Shown: in pieces, positions 6,308 to 13,730 of the stretch
Layout: each line of letters starts with the position of its first letter
How positions within the stretch are numbered: the first letter of the stretch is position 1
Assembly (NCBI GenBank): GCA_964496975.1
Contig: CAZCBN010000040.1
Span: 1-25,175 of the forward strand
DNA from: CAZCBN01 sp964496975
GTDB taxonomy: Bacteria; Planctomycetota; Phycisphaerae; Phycisphaerales; UBA1924
Direction: 5' to 3'
DNA length: 25,175 nt
Notes under the pieces: generated by a model
The model's database searches: none
Told to the model about the DNA's origin: nothing
The model's input: only the letters and a program-made list of their open reading frames with translations
Position numbers and translations under genes: made by a program

Positions 6308-8422
6308 GTGCCCGTGCGTGGGAGCATCCGTTCCAGCCAGCGTCGGTTCACCGCCTATGTGGAACGGCGCAAGAAGGCCGCGGCCGAAGAGGTCGCCGCC
6401 GAGCGCGTCGAGGCCCGCGACAAGCTCGAGGCCAAGCCGCGGAAGCGGGGCTTTCTCCGGCTGTTCGCGTTCTTCTGGCGCGAGGTGGGGCGAGACCGCA
6501 CGCTGCTCATGCTCGCGCTGCTCTCGCTGAGCGTCGCGACGGGCCTGGGCCTGCTGATCCCCTACAGCACCAAGATCACGATCGACTACATCTTGACCGA
6601 CAACCCCGGCCCCGTCGGCTGGCCCGAGTGGGTGCCGCTCGCGGGCGAAACGGCGGCCGGGCGCGCGGCGGCCCTGCTGCTGCTGGGCCTCGCGATGCTC
6701 GCGGCGGGCCTCGTCGCGGCGGCGGTGGGGCTGTGGGGCCGCTGGCAGGCCACGATGATCGTGAAGCGGCTCCAGGTGCGGCTCCGCCGCGTCGCCTTTG
6801 AGCACGCCGTGCAACTGCCGCTCACGCGCGTCAGCGACCTGAAGTCCGGCGGCGTCGCCAGCATCCTGCGCGAGGACGCGGGCAACGCGGCCGACCTGGT
6901 CTTCAGCATGATCTACAACCCCTGGCGGGCCGTCGTGCAGCTCGTCGGGACGCTCGTCATCCTGGCGCTGGTGGATTGGCGCATGCTGCTCGGCGCGCTC
7001 ATCCTGCTGCCCATCGTCTGGCTCACGCACAAGACGTGGATCGCGCGGCTGCGGCCGGTCTACCGCGACATCCGCCGCACGCGGCAGGCCATCGACGCCC
7101 AGGCGGCCGAGAGCTTCGGCGGCATCCGCGTCGTCCGCGGCTTTCACCGCGGCCAGGCCGAGGCCGCACGCTTCAGCCGCGACGTGAACTTCATGACCCG
7201 TCAGGAAGTGCTCGCGTGGTGGTGGAGCCGCCTCATCGAGACGGCGTGGCAGATCCTCGTGCCGGTCGCGTCCGTCGGCGTCCTGATGTACGGCGGTTGG
7301 CGCGTCCTTGAGCGCAACCTCACCGTCGGCGACCTGATGGCCTTCTCCGCCTACGTGCTCATGCTCCTCGGCCCCATCGAGGCCCTCGTCAGCAGCGCCA
7401 CCAACATCCAGAGCAACCTCGCCGGCTACGACCGCACGCTGGACCTCCTTGAAGAACCCCGCGAGTTCGAGGCCGCGGCTCCCGGTGGCACAGGCTTGCA
7501 GCCTGTGTCTGTCTTAGGTAGCACAGGCTTGCAGCCTGTGCCCGCTCAGCCTGCAAGGCTGAGCCACCACGAGGCCGCCATCACCTTCGACCGCGTCGCC
7601 TTCGCCTACCCCCGCGGCCGCCCCCTCCGCGTCACCGCGATGCCCGACGACGACGCGCGCAACGTCGAGCCCCCCGCGGCAAACGCCGATCCCGCCGCCG
7701 ACTCTGCCGACGCCTCCCCCTTCCTCCCCCCCGTTCTGCACGACATCTCCTTCCACGCCCGCGCCGGCCAGACCATCGCCCTCGTCGGCCCCAGCGGCAG
7801 CGGCAAAACCACGCTCACCAACCTCGTCGCCCGCTTTTACGACCCCACCGCGGGCCGCATCCTGCTGAACGGCACCGACCTGCGCAGCATCCCGCTGCAC
7901 GACTACCGCCGCCTGCTCGGCATCGTGGAGCAAGACGTCTTTCTCTTCGACGGAACCGTCGCCGAGAACATCGCCTACGCACGCCGCCACGCCACCGACG
8001 CCGACATCCGCGCCGCCGCACAGGCCGCCAACGCCCACGGCTTCATCACCGAACTGGAGAACGGCTACGACACCCTCATCGGCGAGCGCGGCGTCCGCCT
8101 CTCCGGCGGCCAGAAGCAACGCCTCGCCATCGCCCGCGCCGTCCTCGCCGACCCCAAGATCCTCATCCTCGACGAGGCCACCAGCAACCTCGACAGCGAG
8201 AGCGAACGCCTCATCCAGCGCAGCCTCGCCGACCTCATGCGCGGCCGGACCAGCTTCGTCATCGCCCACCGCCTCAGCACCATCCGCCACGCCGACCGCA
8301 TCATCGTGCTGGAACGCGGCCGCATCATCGAGACCGGCACCCACGACGAACTCGTGGAGTCGGCGGGTCGCTACGCCGACCTGCTGCGCCTGCAGCTTGA
8401 GGGCGAACCGCTGGTCCGCTGA
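6308..8422 (+). CDS. ABC transporter, fused permease and ATPase (exporter type)
   Basis: This 704-residue half-transporter would act as a dimer in the inner membrane, exporting a lipid, peptide or drug; the substrate cannot be told from sequence. A charged N-terminal stretch (1-60) precedes the type I exporter membrane domain (about 65-370). The ATPase domain has an A-loop tyrosine (Y434), Walker A GPSGSGKTT (494-502), Q-loop Q542, signature LSGGQ (598-602), Walker B ILILDE (618-623) and H-loop H654, so it looks fully active. Two insertions are unusual. Residues 393-422 come from a palindromic DNA repeat and contain TGLQPV twice. An acidic, Pro/Ala-rich stretch (about 438-475) splits the first strands of the ATPase domain. 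The GTG start at 6308 has no strong ribosome-binding site; a GTG two codons on is equally possible. Codons end mostly in C. Confidence 0.95.
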   Translation: MPVRGSIRSSQRRFTAYVERRKKAAAEEVAAERVEARDKLEAKPRKRGFLRLFAFFWREVGRDRTLLMLALLSLSVATGLGLLIPYSTKITIDYILTDNPGPVGWPEWVPLAGETAAGRAAALLLLGLAMLAAGLVAAAVGLWGRWQATMIVKRLQVRLRRVAFEHAVQLPLTRVSDLKSGGVASILREDAGNAADLVFSMIYNPWRAVVQLVGTLVILALVDWRMLLGALILLPIVWLTHKTWIARLRPVYRDIRRTRQAIDAQAAESFGGIRVVRGFHRGQAEAARFSRDVNFMTRQEVLAWWWSRLIETAWQILVPVASVGVLMYGGWRVLERNLTVGDLMAFSAYVLMLLGPIEALVSSATNIQSNLAGYDRTLDLLEEPREFEAAAPGGTGLQPVSVLGSTGLQPVPAQPARLSHHEAAITFDRVAFAYPRGRPLRVTAMPDDDARNVEPPAANADPAADSADASPFLPPVLHDISFHARAGQTIALVGPSGSGKTTLTNLVARFYDPTAGRILLNGTDLRSIPLHDYRRLLGIVEQDVFLFDGTVAENIAYARRHATDADIRAAAQAANAHGFITELENGYDTLIGERGVRLSGGQKQRLAIARAVLADPKILILDEATSNLDSESERLIQRSLADLMRGRTSFVIAHRLSTIRHADRIIVLERGRIIETGTHDELVESAGRYADLLRLQLEGEPLVR
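7484..7568 (+). repeat. Palindromic repeat element inside the ABC exporter gene
   Basis: The 85-bp element holds three hairpins. Two identical 19-mers, CACAGGCTTGCAGCCTGTG, lie at 7489-7507 and 7522-7540. A related 21-nt palindrome of the form GCTCAGCC...GGCTGAGC lies at 7544-7564. The whole is bounded by the inverted hexamers GGTGGC (7484) and GCCACC (7568). The frame stays open and gives GGTGLQPV and STGLQPVPA in the linker between the membrane and ATPase domains. From memory, TGLQPV-like peptides made by such repeats recur in planctomycete proteins. Confidence 0.9.
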
Positions 8423-8551
8423 AGCGCCCCTCTCGCGGACGGCTGTACACTCGTCCCACGCGTTGAACCGAACGGTCGGCAGGGACCGGCCACAGGTTCC
8501 CGCGGCCACGTGCGCGGCACGGGGCCCCTCGGCCGGAGCGGAGAGCAGCAC

Positions 8552-9049
8552 ATGAAGGTCAAGCCAGTCGCGATTGTCGCGGCCGTCTCGTTCGGACTAT
8601 CCCTTGTCGCGTTCACCATCGGGGGCGTGCTGATCTTTCAGGAGCTCACCGGCACCGCAACGTTCCGTGACGGCTCCACCTGGACGCCGGGGTCGTCGGG
8701 CCAGTACGCCATCTGGATCCCGGCGGAGCCCAATGATTCGAGCGCACCCGAGCGCCCCGCCGTGGAACTGTTGCAGGCGGACCAGGCCGTGCCCCTCGTC
8801 CCGTCTGACTCGACCATGACCTTCACGGTCAACGATCAGGACTACGAGGCCGTCGCGACGATCAACGCCGACGCGGGCGCGTCGTACGTCGTGCGGACAG
8901 GCGCGTCCCGCGTCCTGATCCGCGAGCCAGGCATCGCGAGGATGCTCGGCGCCATCGTGGCGATGTTTGTCGGTTCCTTGCTCTTTTTTACCGCCTTCGT
9001 CACGAGCGGCATCGCCGCCTTGGGCGTGGTTCGCAAGAAGCTCCCGTGA
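8552..9049 (+). CDS. Small membrane protein of unknown function
   Basis: The 165-residue protein has two predicted membrane helices, one near the N-terminus (about 6-29) and one near the C-terminus (about 128-154). Between them lies a region of about 95 residues with a predicted β-rich character, no cysteines and several acidic residues. It ends in a short basic tail (VVRKKLP). I recognise no family. The ATG at 8552 has GGAG about 9 nt upstream; a GTG at 8510 in the same frame is less likely because it would put charged residues before the helix. It lies 129 nt after the ABC exporter on the same strand and could be co-transcribed, which is the only hint of function. Confidence 0.75.
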   Translation: MKVKPVAIVAAVSFGLSLVAFTIGGVLIFQELTGTATFRDGSTWTPGSSGQYAIWIPAEPNDSSAPERPAVELLQADQAVPLVPSDSTMTFTVNDQDYEAVATINADAGASYVVRTGASRVLIREPGIARMLGAIVAMFVGSLLFFTAFVTSGIAALGVVRKKLP

Positions 9050-9151
9050 ACATCTTGACCCGCTGCGTGAAGTCCGAACCGCGCCAGCGCCGGCGGTGAA
9101 GCAGTCGACCCACCGTTCGCGCGTTCGAGCTTCTCGCGGTACCCTCCCCGC

Positions 9152-10048
9152 GTGCTCACCCACGCCCTCCTCGTCGCCGCCGCCACCGCCGCCGCGCTCC
9201 TCCTCGCCGCCGGCCTCATCCACCTCCTGCCCAGGCTCGGCCTCGGCGCGCTCACGCGCTGGTTCTGCAAGGCCCCGGGCCTTGATCTCTGGATCGCGTA
9301 CTTCACCGTCGCCCCCGCCTTCGCCGGCCCGATCGCCATGGCCGCCCTCACGCCGGATCCCGCGGGCCAGCCGGATTCCAACTGGCCCGAGGTCGTCGGC
9401 CTCCTCGCCGCCATCGCGGGCCAGGTGCTGGCCGTCTGCATCTGGACGCCGCTGCACGAGCTCGCGCACCCGCAGGCCGCCAAGGGCCCGCGCATCGTCC
9501 ATCAGATCAACCGCAACGTGGGGCGCTGGCGGAACCACACCGCGGTCTGGGTCACGGCCCTCGCCGTCCCGGTCTTCGCCGTCATCCGCATCGCCGAGCT
9601 GATCGTGTACCCCCCGCTCACGTGGCTCATCCGCCTGCCGCGCTACACGCACAGCGAGTGGGTCAACGTCAGCCGCCACAAGTTCAGCGGCCTCGTCGGC
9701 CACGATCTCATCTGGTGCCTCTACTGCGACTGGATGACCGGCGTCTGGAGCCTCGGCGGCGAGATGCTCCGGAACGTCGAGAGCTTCTGGTGCCCCATCC
9801 GCTTCCGCAGCGACAAAAAGTGCGAGAACTGCAAGGTCGACTACCCCGACATCAACGGCGGCTGGGCCCCCGCCGACGCCGACATGCAGGCCGTCGTCAA
9901 CGTCCTCGCCGACAAATACCCCGCCCCCAACGGCGACAACAGCTGGTTCGGCCACCCCGCTCGGGGCCACCCCGCCCGCCTCACCGTGGAAGGTCGCCCG
10001 CCCGCGCCCCCCGCGGCGAACGACCCCGCCGGCAACCCGCCCGCCTGA
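9152..10048 (+). CDS. Cysteine-rich membrane protein of unknown function with HELAH motif
   Basis: The 298-residue protein has about four hydrophobic stretches (near 4-27, 46-66, 80-99 and 132-160). HELAH (102-106) fits the HExxH pattern of zinc metallopeptidases and lies just after the third stretch. A conserved-looking block then runs from about 165 to 235, with HDLIWCLYCDWMTGVW, FWC and KKCENC; it contains C189, C192, C214, C224 and C227. These cysteines could form a metal or Fe-S site, or a redox centre; this is inference. The C-terminus (about 265-298) is Pro/Ala-rich and probably disordered. I do not recognise a named family. The start is a GTG at 9152 without a clear Shine-Dalgarno sequence, chosen because it gives a hydrophobic N-terminus. 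Codons end mostly in C, like the ABC exporter. Confidence 0.8.
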   Translation: MLTHALLVAAATAAALLLAAGLIHLLPRLGLGALTRWFCKAPGLDLWIAYFTVAPAFAGPIAMAALTPDPAGQPDSNWPEVVGLLAAIAGQVLAVCIWTPLHELAHPQAAKGPRIVHQINRNVGRWRNHTAVWVTALAVPVFAVIRIAELIVYPPLTWLIRLPRYTHSEWVNVSRHKFSGLVGHDLIWCLYCDWMTGVWSLGGEMLRNVESFWCPIRFRSDKKCENCKVDYPDINGGWAPADADMQAVVNVLADKYPAPNGDNSWFGHPARGHPARLTVEGRPPAPPAANDPAGNPPA

Positions 10049-10183
10049 TCCCCTTCCCGCCGCCCCCGCCACCAAATCCGGCAAACCGACTGGCCAACCG
10101 GTCTATTTGTGTTATCTGTTGTGAGCCGGAACGTCCGGCACGCACCGCGGTGCCCGCGCACCGCCTACTCGTGAGGTTGTGTC

Positions 10184-10864
10184 ATGCCTGCTCACCGCAC
10201 CGCGGCGGCTGTCACTCTGTCCGCCTTCGCAGCCGTTGCCAACGCCGGCATCATTGGCTCTGAGACCATCGACCGAACCATCCTGGATTCCAGCCGTGGC
10301 CTCGCGCTGATCTACCGTGGGACCACGCAGCCCCTCGTCGGCGACGGGACGTTCGCCGATCAGTTCAGCGTCTACACCCGCGGCGGGGCCGCCACCAGAT
10401 TCTGGTCCACCCCATTCCTCCTCGAAATCACCGCCCCCAATCAGTACACCGTCGTCGCCATCGGCACCAGCCGCAACCTCGGCGGCGAGGCCGGCGTCCG
10501 CACCTTTGACTTCGCCGCCATCGCCGGCAACGCCGTCACCCAGGTCGGCAAGTCCTACACCTTCGGCTACTACAACGCGCAGTACATCGCCACCGACCAG
10601 GGCGGCGTCGAAGACGTCTCCGGCACCGCCAACTCCGGCGCGATCCCGCTCTCCGGCTACGCCCTCACCACCGACCTCTGGTCCTACGCGCTCAACACCG
10701 ATCTCGCCATCGGTGCCATCTACGGCACCGGCGGCTTCGCCCTCGATAGTCAAGGCTTTGCCGGCCGCATTTACTCCGCCAACCTCTCGTTCGGCGTCCC
10801 CGCCCCCGCCGCCGCCGCGACCCTCGCCCTCGCCGGCCTCACCGCCGCCCGCCGCCGCCGCTGA
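10184..10864 (+). CDS. Secreted protein with PEP-CTERM-type sorting tail
   Basis: The 226-residue protein starts with a signal peptide (hydrophobic about 7-19, likely cleavage after ANA at 21). The mature part is rich in Gly, Thr, Ser and aromatic residues, has no cysteine, and is probably a β-rich domain. It ends with VPAPAA (205-210), a hydrophobic stretch and RRRR at the very end, the short planctomycete form of the PEP-CTERM tail. Such proteins are exported by Sec and sorted by an exosortase or related enzyme. No domain is recognised in the mature part, so the role is unknown. The ATG at 10184 follows GTGAGG by about 8 nt. It is flanked by intergenic DNA and appears to be a single gene. 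Confidence 0.82.
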   Translation: MPAHRTAAAVTLSAFAAVANAGIIGSETIDRTILDSSRGLALIYRGTTQPLVGDGTFADQFSVYTRGGAATRFWSTPFLLEITAPNQYTVVAIGTSRNLGGEAGVRTFDFAAIAGNAVTQVGKSYTFGYYNAQYIATDQGGVEDVSGTANSGAIPLSGYALTTDLWSYALNTDLAIGAIYGTGGFALDSQGFAGRIYSANLSFGVPAPAAAATLALAGLTAARRRR

Positions 10865-10888
10865 TCGCCCGGCCGACAACCCAAATCC

Positions 10889-11056
10889 GAACGCGAAGGT
10901 TGCGGAGGGGTGCGCGGAGTCCGCGGAGCGGCAAGCAGCCCTGACCGCTGACGCCACGCAAGTCCGCGGTCAACCCATCAAGCCCTGTCTCGGCCGCGAC
11001 CTCCGCCGACGTCGCCGACGCTCCGCGTGCTCAGCCCGCATCGCGTCGTTCGCGTT
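10889..11056. repeat. Dispersed fold-back repeat, copy 1
   Basis: This 168-bp intergenic element has inverted ends AACGCGAA (10890-10897) and TTCGCGTT (11049-11056). Inside the left part are repeated GCGGAG motifs (10902, 10914, 10923) and, near the right end, the complementary CTCCGC. A related sequence with the same order of motifs lies near 14626-14770. It fills most of the 256-bp gap between the second sorting-tail gene and the DUF454 gene. Confidence 0.55.
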
Positions 11057-11120
11057 GCGCCTTGAAGTCAAACGCACGTCGCGGGCCCGAAAACGGCACG
11101 AGGAACGCGACAACCCCCGC

Positions 11121-11720
11121 TCAACCACCCCGCCGCGCTCGCCGCGTCCCCTCCGCCCCTCCCCTTTCTCTCCCCACCCTGCCCTGCCGCGCGATGAACC
11201 AGGTGCCAACGCCCGCGAGCACGACGGTGAACGCCGCCGCGAACCACGGCGCGCCCGCCGCCAGCATCCACACGCAGCTCGCCCCCACCGACACCCACAT
11301 CACCGCGATCGACGCGATCTTCGCCCGCCGCGGCATCACCACGCCCGGCTGGAGGTACTTCAAGAAGGGCCCGAACAGCGGCACGCGTACCAGCCGCGCC
11401 TCAAGCCAAGGGCAGCTCCGCGCAAAGCACCAGCACGCCACCACCAAAAACACCGTCGTCGGCATCCCGGGCACAAACGCCCCGATCGCCCCGAGCCCGA
11501 CGCACGCCACGCCCACGCTCGCCAGGGGCCAGCGCACCGCTCGTGACGTGTGAACCCGCACGCCCCGCGCCTCCCCGACCGGCCCCGCGGCACGCCGCGC
11601 GCCGTCGTCCGGCCCGGGCGCATCGACGATCTCCGCGCGCACAGCCACCGGCGGCCCGACCAGATCCCCCGGCCGCGACGCCCGGGACCGAACCACGCTG
11701 GCATCCATCACCGCCGTCAT
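11121..11720 (-). CDS. DUF454/YbaN-family inner-membrane protein
   Basis: The C-terminal part carries the hallmarks of DUF454: a Gly-rich first helix (SVGVACVGLGAIGAFVPG), MPTTVFLVVACWCFARSCPWLEARLVRVPLFGPFL-type sequence, then a PRRAKIAS motif before two more helices. The family is small, lies in the inner membrane and has no firmly assigned function. From the ATG at 11720 it is 199 residues, with about 55 residues of low-complexity sequence ahead of the core, which is longer than usual (about 120). An ATG at 11708, or a GTG just before HTSRAVRWPL, could be the true start. The frame is open to 11906, but a candidate promoter covers 11878-11906, so starts there are unlikely. A basic tail (GRERGGAEGTRRARRGG) follows the last helix. 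Confidence 0.82.
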   Translation of the reverse strand: MTAVMDASVVRSRASRPGDLVGPPVAVRAEIVDAPGPDDGARRAAGPVGEARGVRVHTSRAVRWPLASVGVACVGLGAIGAFVPGMPTTVFLVVACWCFARSCPWLEARLVRVPLFGPFLKYLQPGVVMPRRAKIASIAVMWVSVGASCVWMLAAGAPWFAAAFTVVLAGVGTWFIARQGRVGRERGGAEGTRRARRGG

Positions 11721-11877
11721 GCCAAGCCCCAGTCGACCGACGCCGATCGGCACACCAGCCGCCGCGCGAGTCGAGCCATCCGCCGAGCCCCGCGTCGCCC
11801 CGCCCAGGCCGAGTTGCCCGGGCCGGGCCGCACGCCGCAGCCCCGTTGTCGCCAACTTCTCGCCAACTTGCAGATCA

Positions 11878-11906
11878 GTTGTAGCCCAGTTGCGACACGT
11901 TCTCAA
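11878..11906 (-). promoter_or_regulatory. Candidate sigma-70 promoter for the DUF454 gene
   Basis: Read on the minus strand, TTGAGA (11906-11901) is followed after 17 bp by TACAAC (11883-11878), giving 5/6 and 4/6 matches to the consensus with ideal spacing. The surrounding DNA is noticeably more AT-rich than its neighbours. Transcription would start near 11871, leaving a leader of about 150 nt that contains two GAAGTTGGCGA/GCAAGTTGGCGA-like repeats. Confidence 0.45.
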
Positions 11907-12009
11907 TCAGTCAACGCATCCGTCCGCGATCCCGCCCGGCACAGGCCGTCGTGCGGCGCGCAGGACGCGAAGCCACGGCACCGCCCGAAGCCCTCCCACC
12001 CGGCCCCGG

Positions 12010-12036
12010 CACGCTCGACTTGCACCACGCTCGACT
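12010..12036. repeat. 11-bp direct repeat beside tRNA-Gln
   Basis: CACGCTCGACT occurs at 12010-12020 and again at 12026-12036, 16 bp apart. The second copy ends 5 bp from the 3' end of the tRNA gene. No integrase or other mobile-element gene is present in the window, so it is recorded only as sequence structure. Confidence 0.6.
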
Positions 12037-12041
12037 CGAAA

Positions 12042-12112
12042 TAGGGGATCAAGGATTCGAACCTTGACTAACGGAATCAGAATCCGTCGTGCTACCGTTA
12101 CACCAATCCCCC
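12042..12112 (-). tRNA. tRNA-Gln (anticodon CUG)
   Basis: The minus strand folds into a full cloverleaf of 71 nt. The acceptor arms GGGGGAT and ATCCCCT pair with one G·U at position 1-72, as is common for Gln. The anticodon stem ACGGA/TCCGT encloses the loop TTCTGAT with anticodon CTG. The T arm is CAAGG-TTCGAAT-CCTTG. The discriminator base is A, and no CCA is encoded (TTT follows), so CCA must be added after transcription. Confidence 0.96.
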
Positions 12113-12266
12113 AAGCCCGCGCCCGCAGGGCCTGCTTTGCCCCACAAACGCCAACGCACAAACGCCGCCGGCCCTTGCCCGCGGCTGCAATGCTAGCCCA
12201 GCGTGTCGATCGAGCAAACCCCGCCCGGTCCCGGGGCATCGACTTCGCGATCCCCCGCCGCGCCGA

Positions 12267-12638
12267 TCACACCCGCGGCAGCACCCCGTCCGCCCCCGGC
12301 AGGCTCGACCGCAGCGGCCGGGCCCGTCCGAAGGGCGACGCCCTCACCGGCGGCGCCGCCACCGGCGTCGCCGCGGAAGGCCCCGTCCCGCTGTTCGATC
12401 CACCCGCCGTCCCCCGCGTCTCGGGTGCCGGCGTCGCCGCCGAGGTGCCCCCGCTCCGCCCGATGACCAGCGTGTCCAGCGGCCCCGGCGCCGCCGGCGA
12501 GGCCTCGGGCTTGGGGGTGCCCGACGGAGAGACAGGGCTGTCTGTCCGAAGCCGCTTGGAGCGGGCCTCGTCAATCGAGCGGTCCAGCCGCCCGAGCAGC
12601 GCCTTCACATGATGGAACGAACGGGTGTCGGTCGCCAT
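12267..12638 (-). CDS. Small protein of unknown function
   Basis: This protein of 123 residues begins MATDTRSFHHVKALLGRLDRSIDEARSKRLR, an amphipathic, charged helical segment. The rest is Pro/Ala/Gly/Ser/Thr-rich and probably disordered, with LDTLVIGRSGG in the middle as the only other ordered-looking motif. There is no signal peptide or membrane helix, so it is probably cytosolic. A strong Shine-Dalgarno sequence, GGAGG, lies 8 nt upstream of the ATG at 12638 and supports both the start and the reality of the gene. It is the first gene upstream of tRNA-Gln on the same strand and is divergent from the next gene. I do not recognise a family. Confidence 0.7.
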   Translation of the reverse strand: MATDTRSFHHVKALLGRLDRSIDEARSKRLRTDSPVSPSGTPKPEASPAAPGPLDTLVIGRSGGTSAATPAPETRGTAGGSNSGTGPSAATPVAAPPVRASPFGRARPLRSSLPGADGVLPRV

Positions 12639-12845
12639 ACAACGCACCTCCGCGTCCGGCCTATCGGCCCACGCGGGGGCTCGCTGAGGCGTTCACCGAC
12701 TCGGCGCGTGCGCGCCGGCGGAGACTCTGCGGCGTGGTGCGGATGCCCCGCTCGGGCGGTCTGGGCATGCGGTAGGGCCGGTGCCGGGTGGTGGGTCGGT
12801 GCGGTCTGCACCGCGCTTCCATGTCAGGGGCCCTACGCTCCGCCC

Positions 12846-13505
12846 ATGCACGCCGCGTCACCTGCCGGCTCTGAGGCCCCCCGGACCGTGTCGTCCGCCC
12901 TCGCGACCACCCCAGACCGTGCGCTCACGATCGTTGAGCGTCGCGACCTGTTCTGGCAGAACGTCATCCGCGAGATCCTGTCCAGTCTCGCCGCCGCCGC
13001 CGCCGCCGCGGGCGGACGCATCAACGCCCGCGCCTCGGGCGCTGTCACCGGCGTCAACCCCACGCACGAGATGTTCGACGGCCGGCTCGCGGTCATCACC
13101 CGTCTGGGGCAGCGGATCGCCATCGCCGACGTCTTCCCGGTGTTTGCGTGCAGCCTGCCCGCGGGGCCCTCGGCCTCCGCCGCCGACCGCATGCTCGCCA
13201 CCGACGTGCAGTGCACCGTCTTTCAGATCCGCACGCCCGGCGGCGAGATCTTCACGCTGCCTCTGCACGAGATCAGCGGCTTCCACAGCCTGACGCCCGA
13301 ACTGATCCGCCAGCTCGAGCAGTCCGCCGCCTCGCAGTCGCCCCAGAACGGCCGAGGCGACCCGCCCGACGCCTCGGTTCCGTTTGGGTTCCGTGCGTTT
13401 ACCAGTCTGGCGCGGTCGGAGTCGGCCACCCCCGCCGGGCCCAACGCGTCCTCGTCCGGCACCCCAACAGGCCCCGCGGCCGCCCCGAGGCCCCGAGCCA
13501 CCTAA
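12846..13505 (+). CDS. Protein of unknown function, cytosolic
   Basis: The protein has 219 residues. A charged segment (TIVERRDLFWQNVIREILSS, roughly 28-47) is followed by an alanine run. The ordered core is about 60-160, with NPTHEMFDGRLAVITRLGQR, a DVFPVFACSLP segment and TVFQIRTPGGEIFTLPLHEISGFHSLTPELIRQLEQ. The core looks like a small α/β or β-barrel domain. The tail is Ser/Pro/Ala-rich and probably disordered. No signal peptide or membrane helix was found and no family is recognised. The ATG at 12846 has only a distant AGGGG; upstream in-frame starts would add Arg/Gly-rich sequence that looks non-coding. A hairpin follows the stop codon directly. Confidence 0.68.
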   Translation: MHAASPAGSEAPRTVSSALATTPDRALTIVERRDLFWQNVIREILSSLAAAAAAAGGRINARASGAVTGVNPTHEMFDGRLAVITRLGQRIAIADVFPVFACSLPAGPSASAADRMLATDVQCTVFQIRTPGGEIFTLPLHEISGFHSLTPELIRQLEQSAASQSPQNGRGDPPDASVPFGFRAFTSLARSESATPAGPNASSSGTPTGPAAAPRPRAT

Positions 13506-13521
13506 GCCCAGGTGCCTGGGC
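13506..13521 (+). terminator. Short hairpin immediately after the stop codon
   Basis: GCCCAGG and CCTGGGC pair perfectly around TG, starting at the first base after TAA. There is no T-run, so it may act as an attenuating or transcript-protecting stem rather than a classical intrinsic terminator. Confidence 0.4.
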
Positions 13522-13730
13522 AACCGCCCGCCCGACCGCCCGCGTTTGTGGGCCGTTCGCCCGGTTGCGTCGGCGCGACAGGCGTTTTGTCGGGGGAACA
13601 TCCAAACCGGGAGCCCGCGCGAATACCGGGCGGTCAGGCGCGATTGCCCGGTGGGGCCCCGGCCGCGGGCGACCCCGCGGCGTGTTGCACCACAGCCCAC
13701 GGCATCATCCTCGCACCGGGAGCCCGTCGC

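Noticed and set aside
7484..7568. CRISPR array
   Set aside because: The repeats are only 19 bp, palindromic, two identical copies, translated in frame, and there are no spacers of equal length or cas genes.
7514..8551. Minus-strand frame of 345 codons opposite the ABC exporter
   Set aside because: Val/Gly/Ala-rich shadow of the ATPase domain with no motif of its own.
11721..11906. N-terminal extension of the DUF454 protein to 11906
   Set aside because: It would start inside the best promoter candidate, and the added residues do not resemble the family.
12010..12112. Integrated island at tRNA-Gln
   Set aside because: No integrase, no second tRNA 3' fragment and no change in gene character beyond it within the window.
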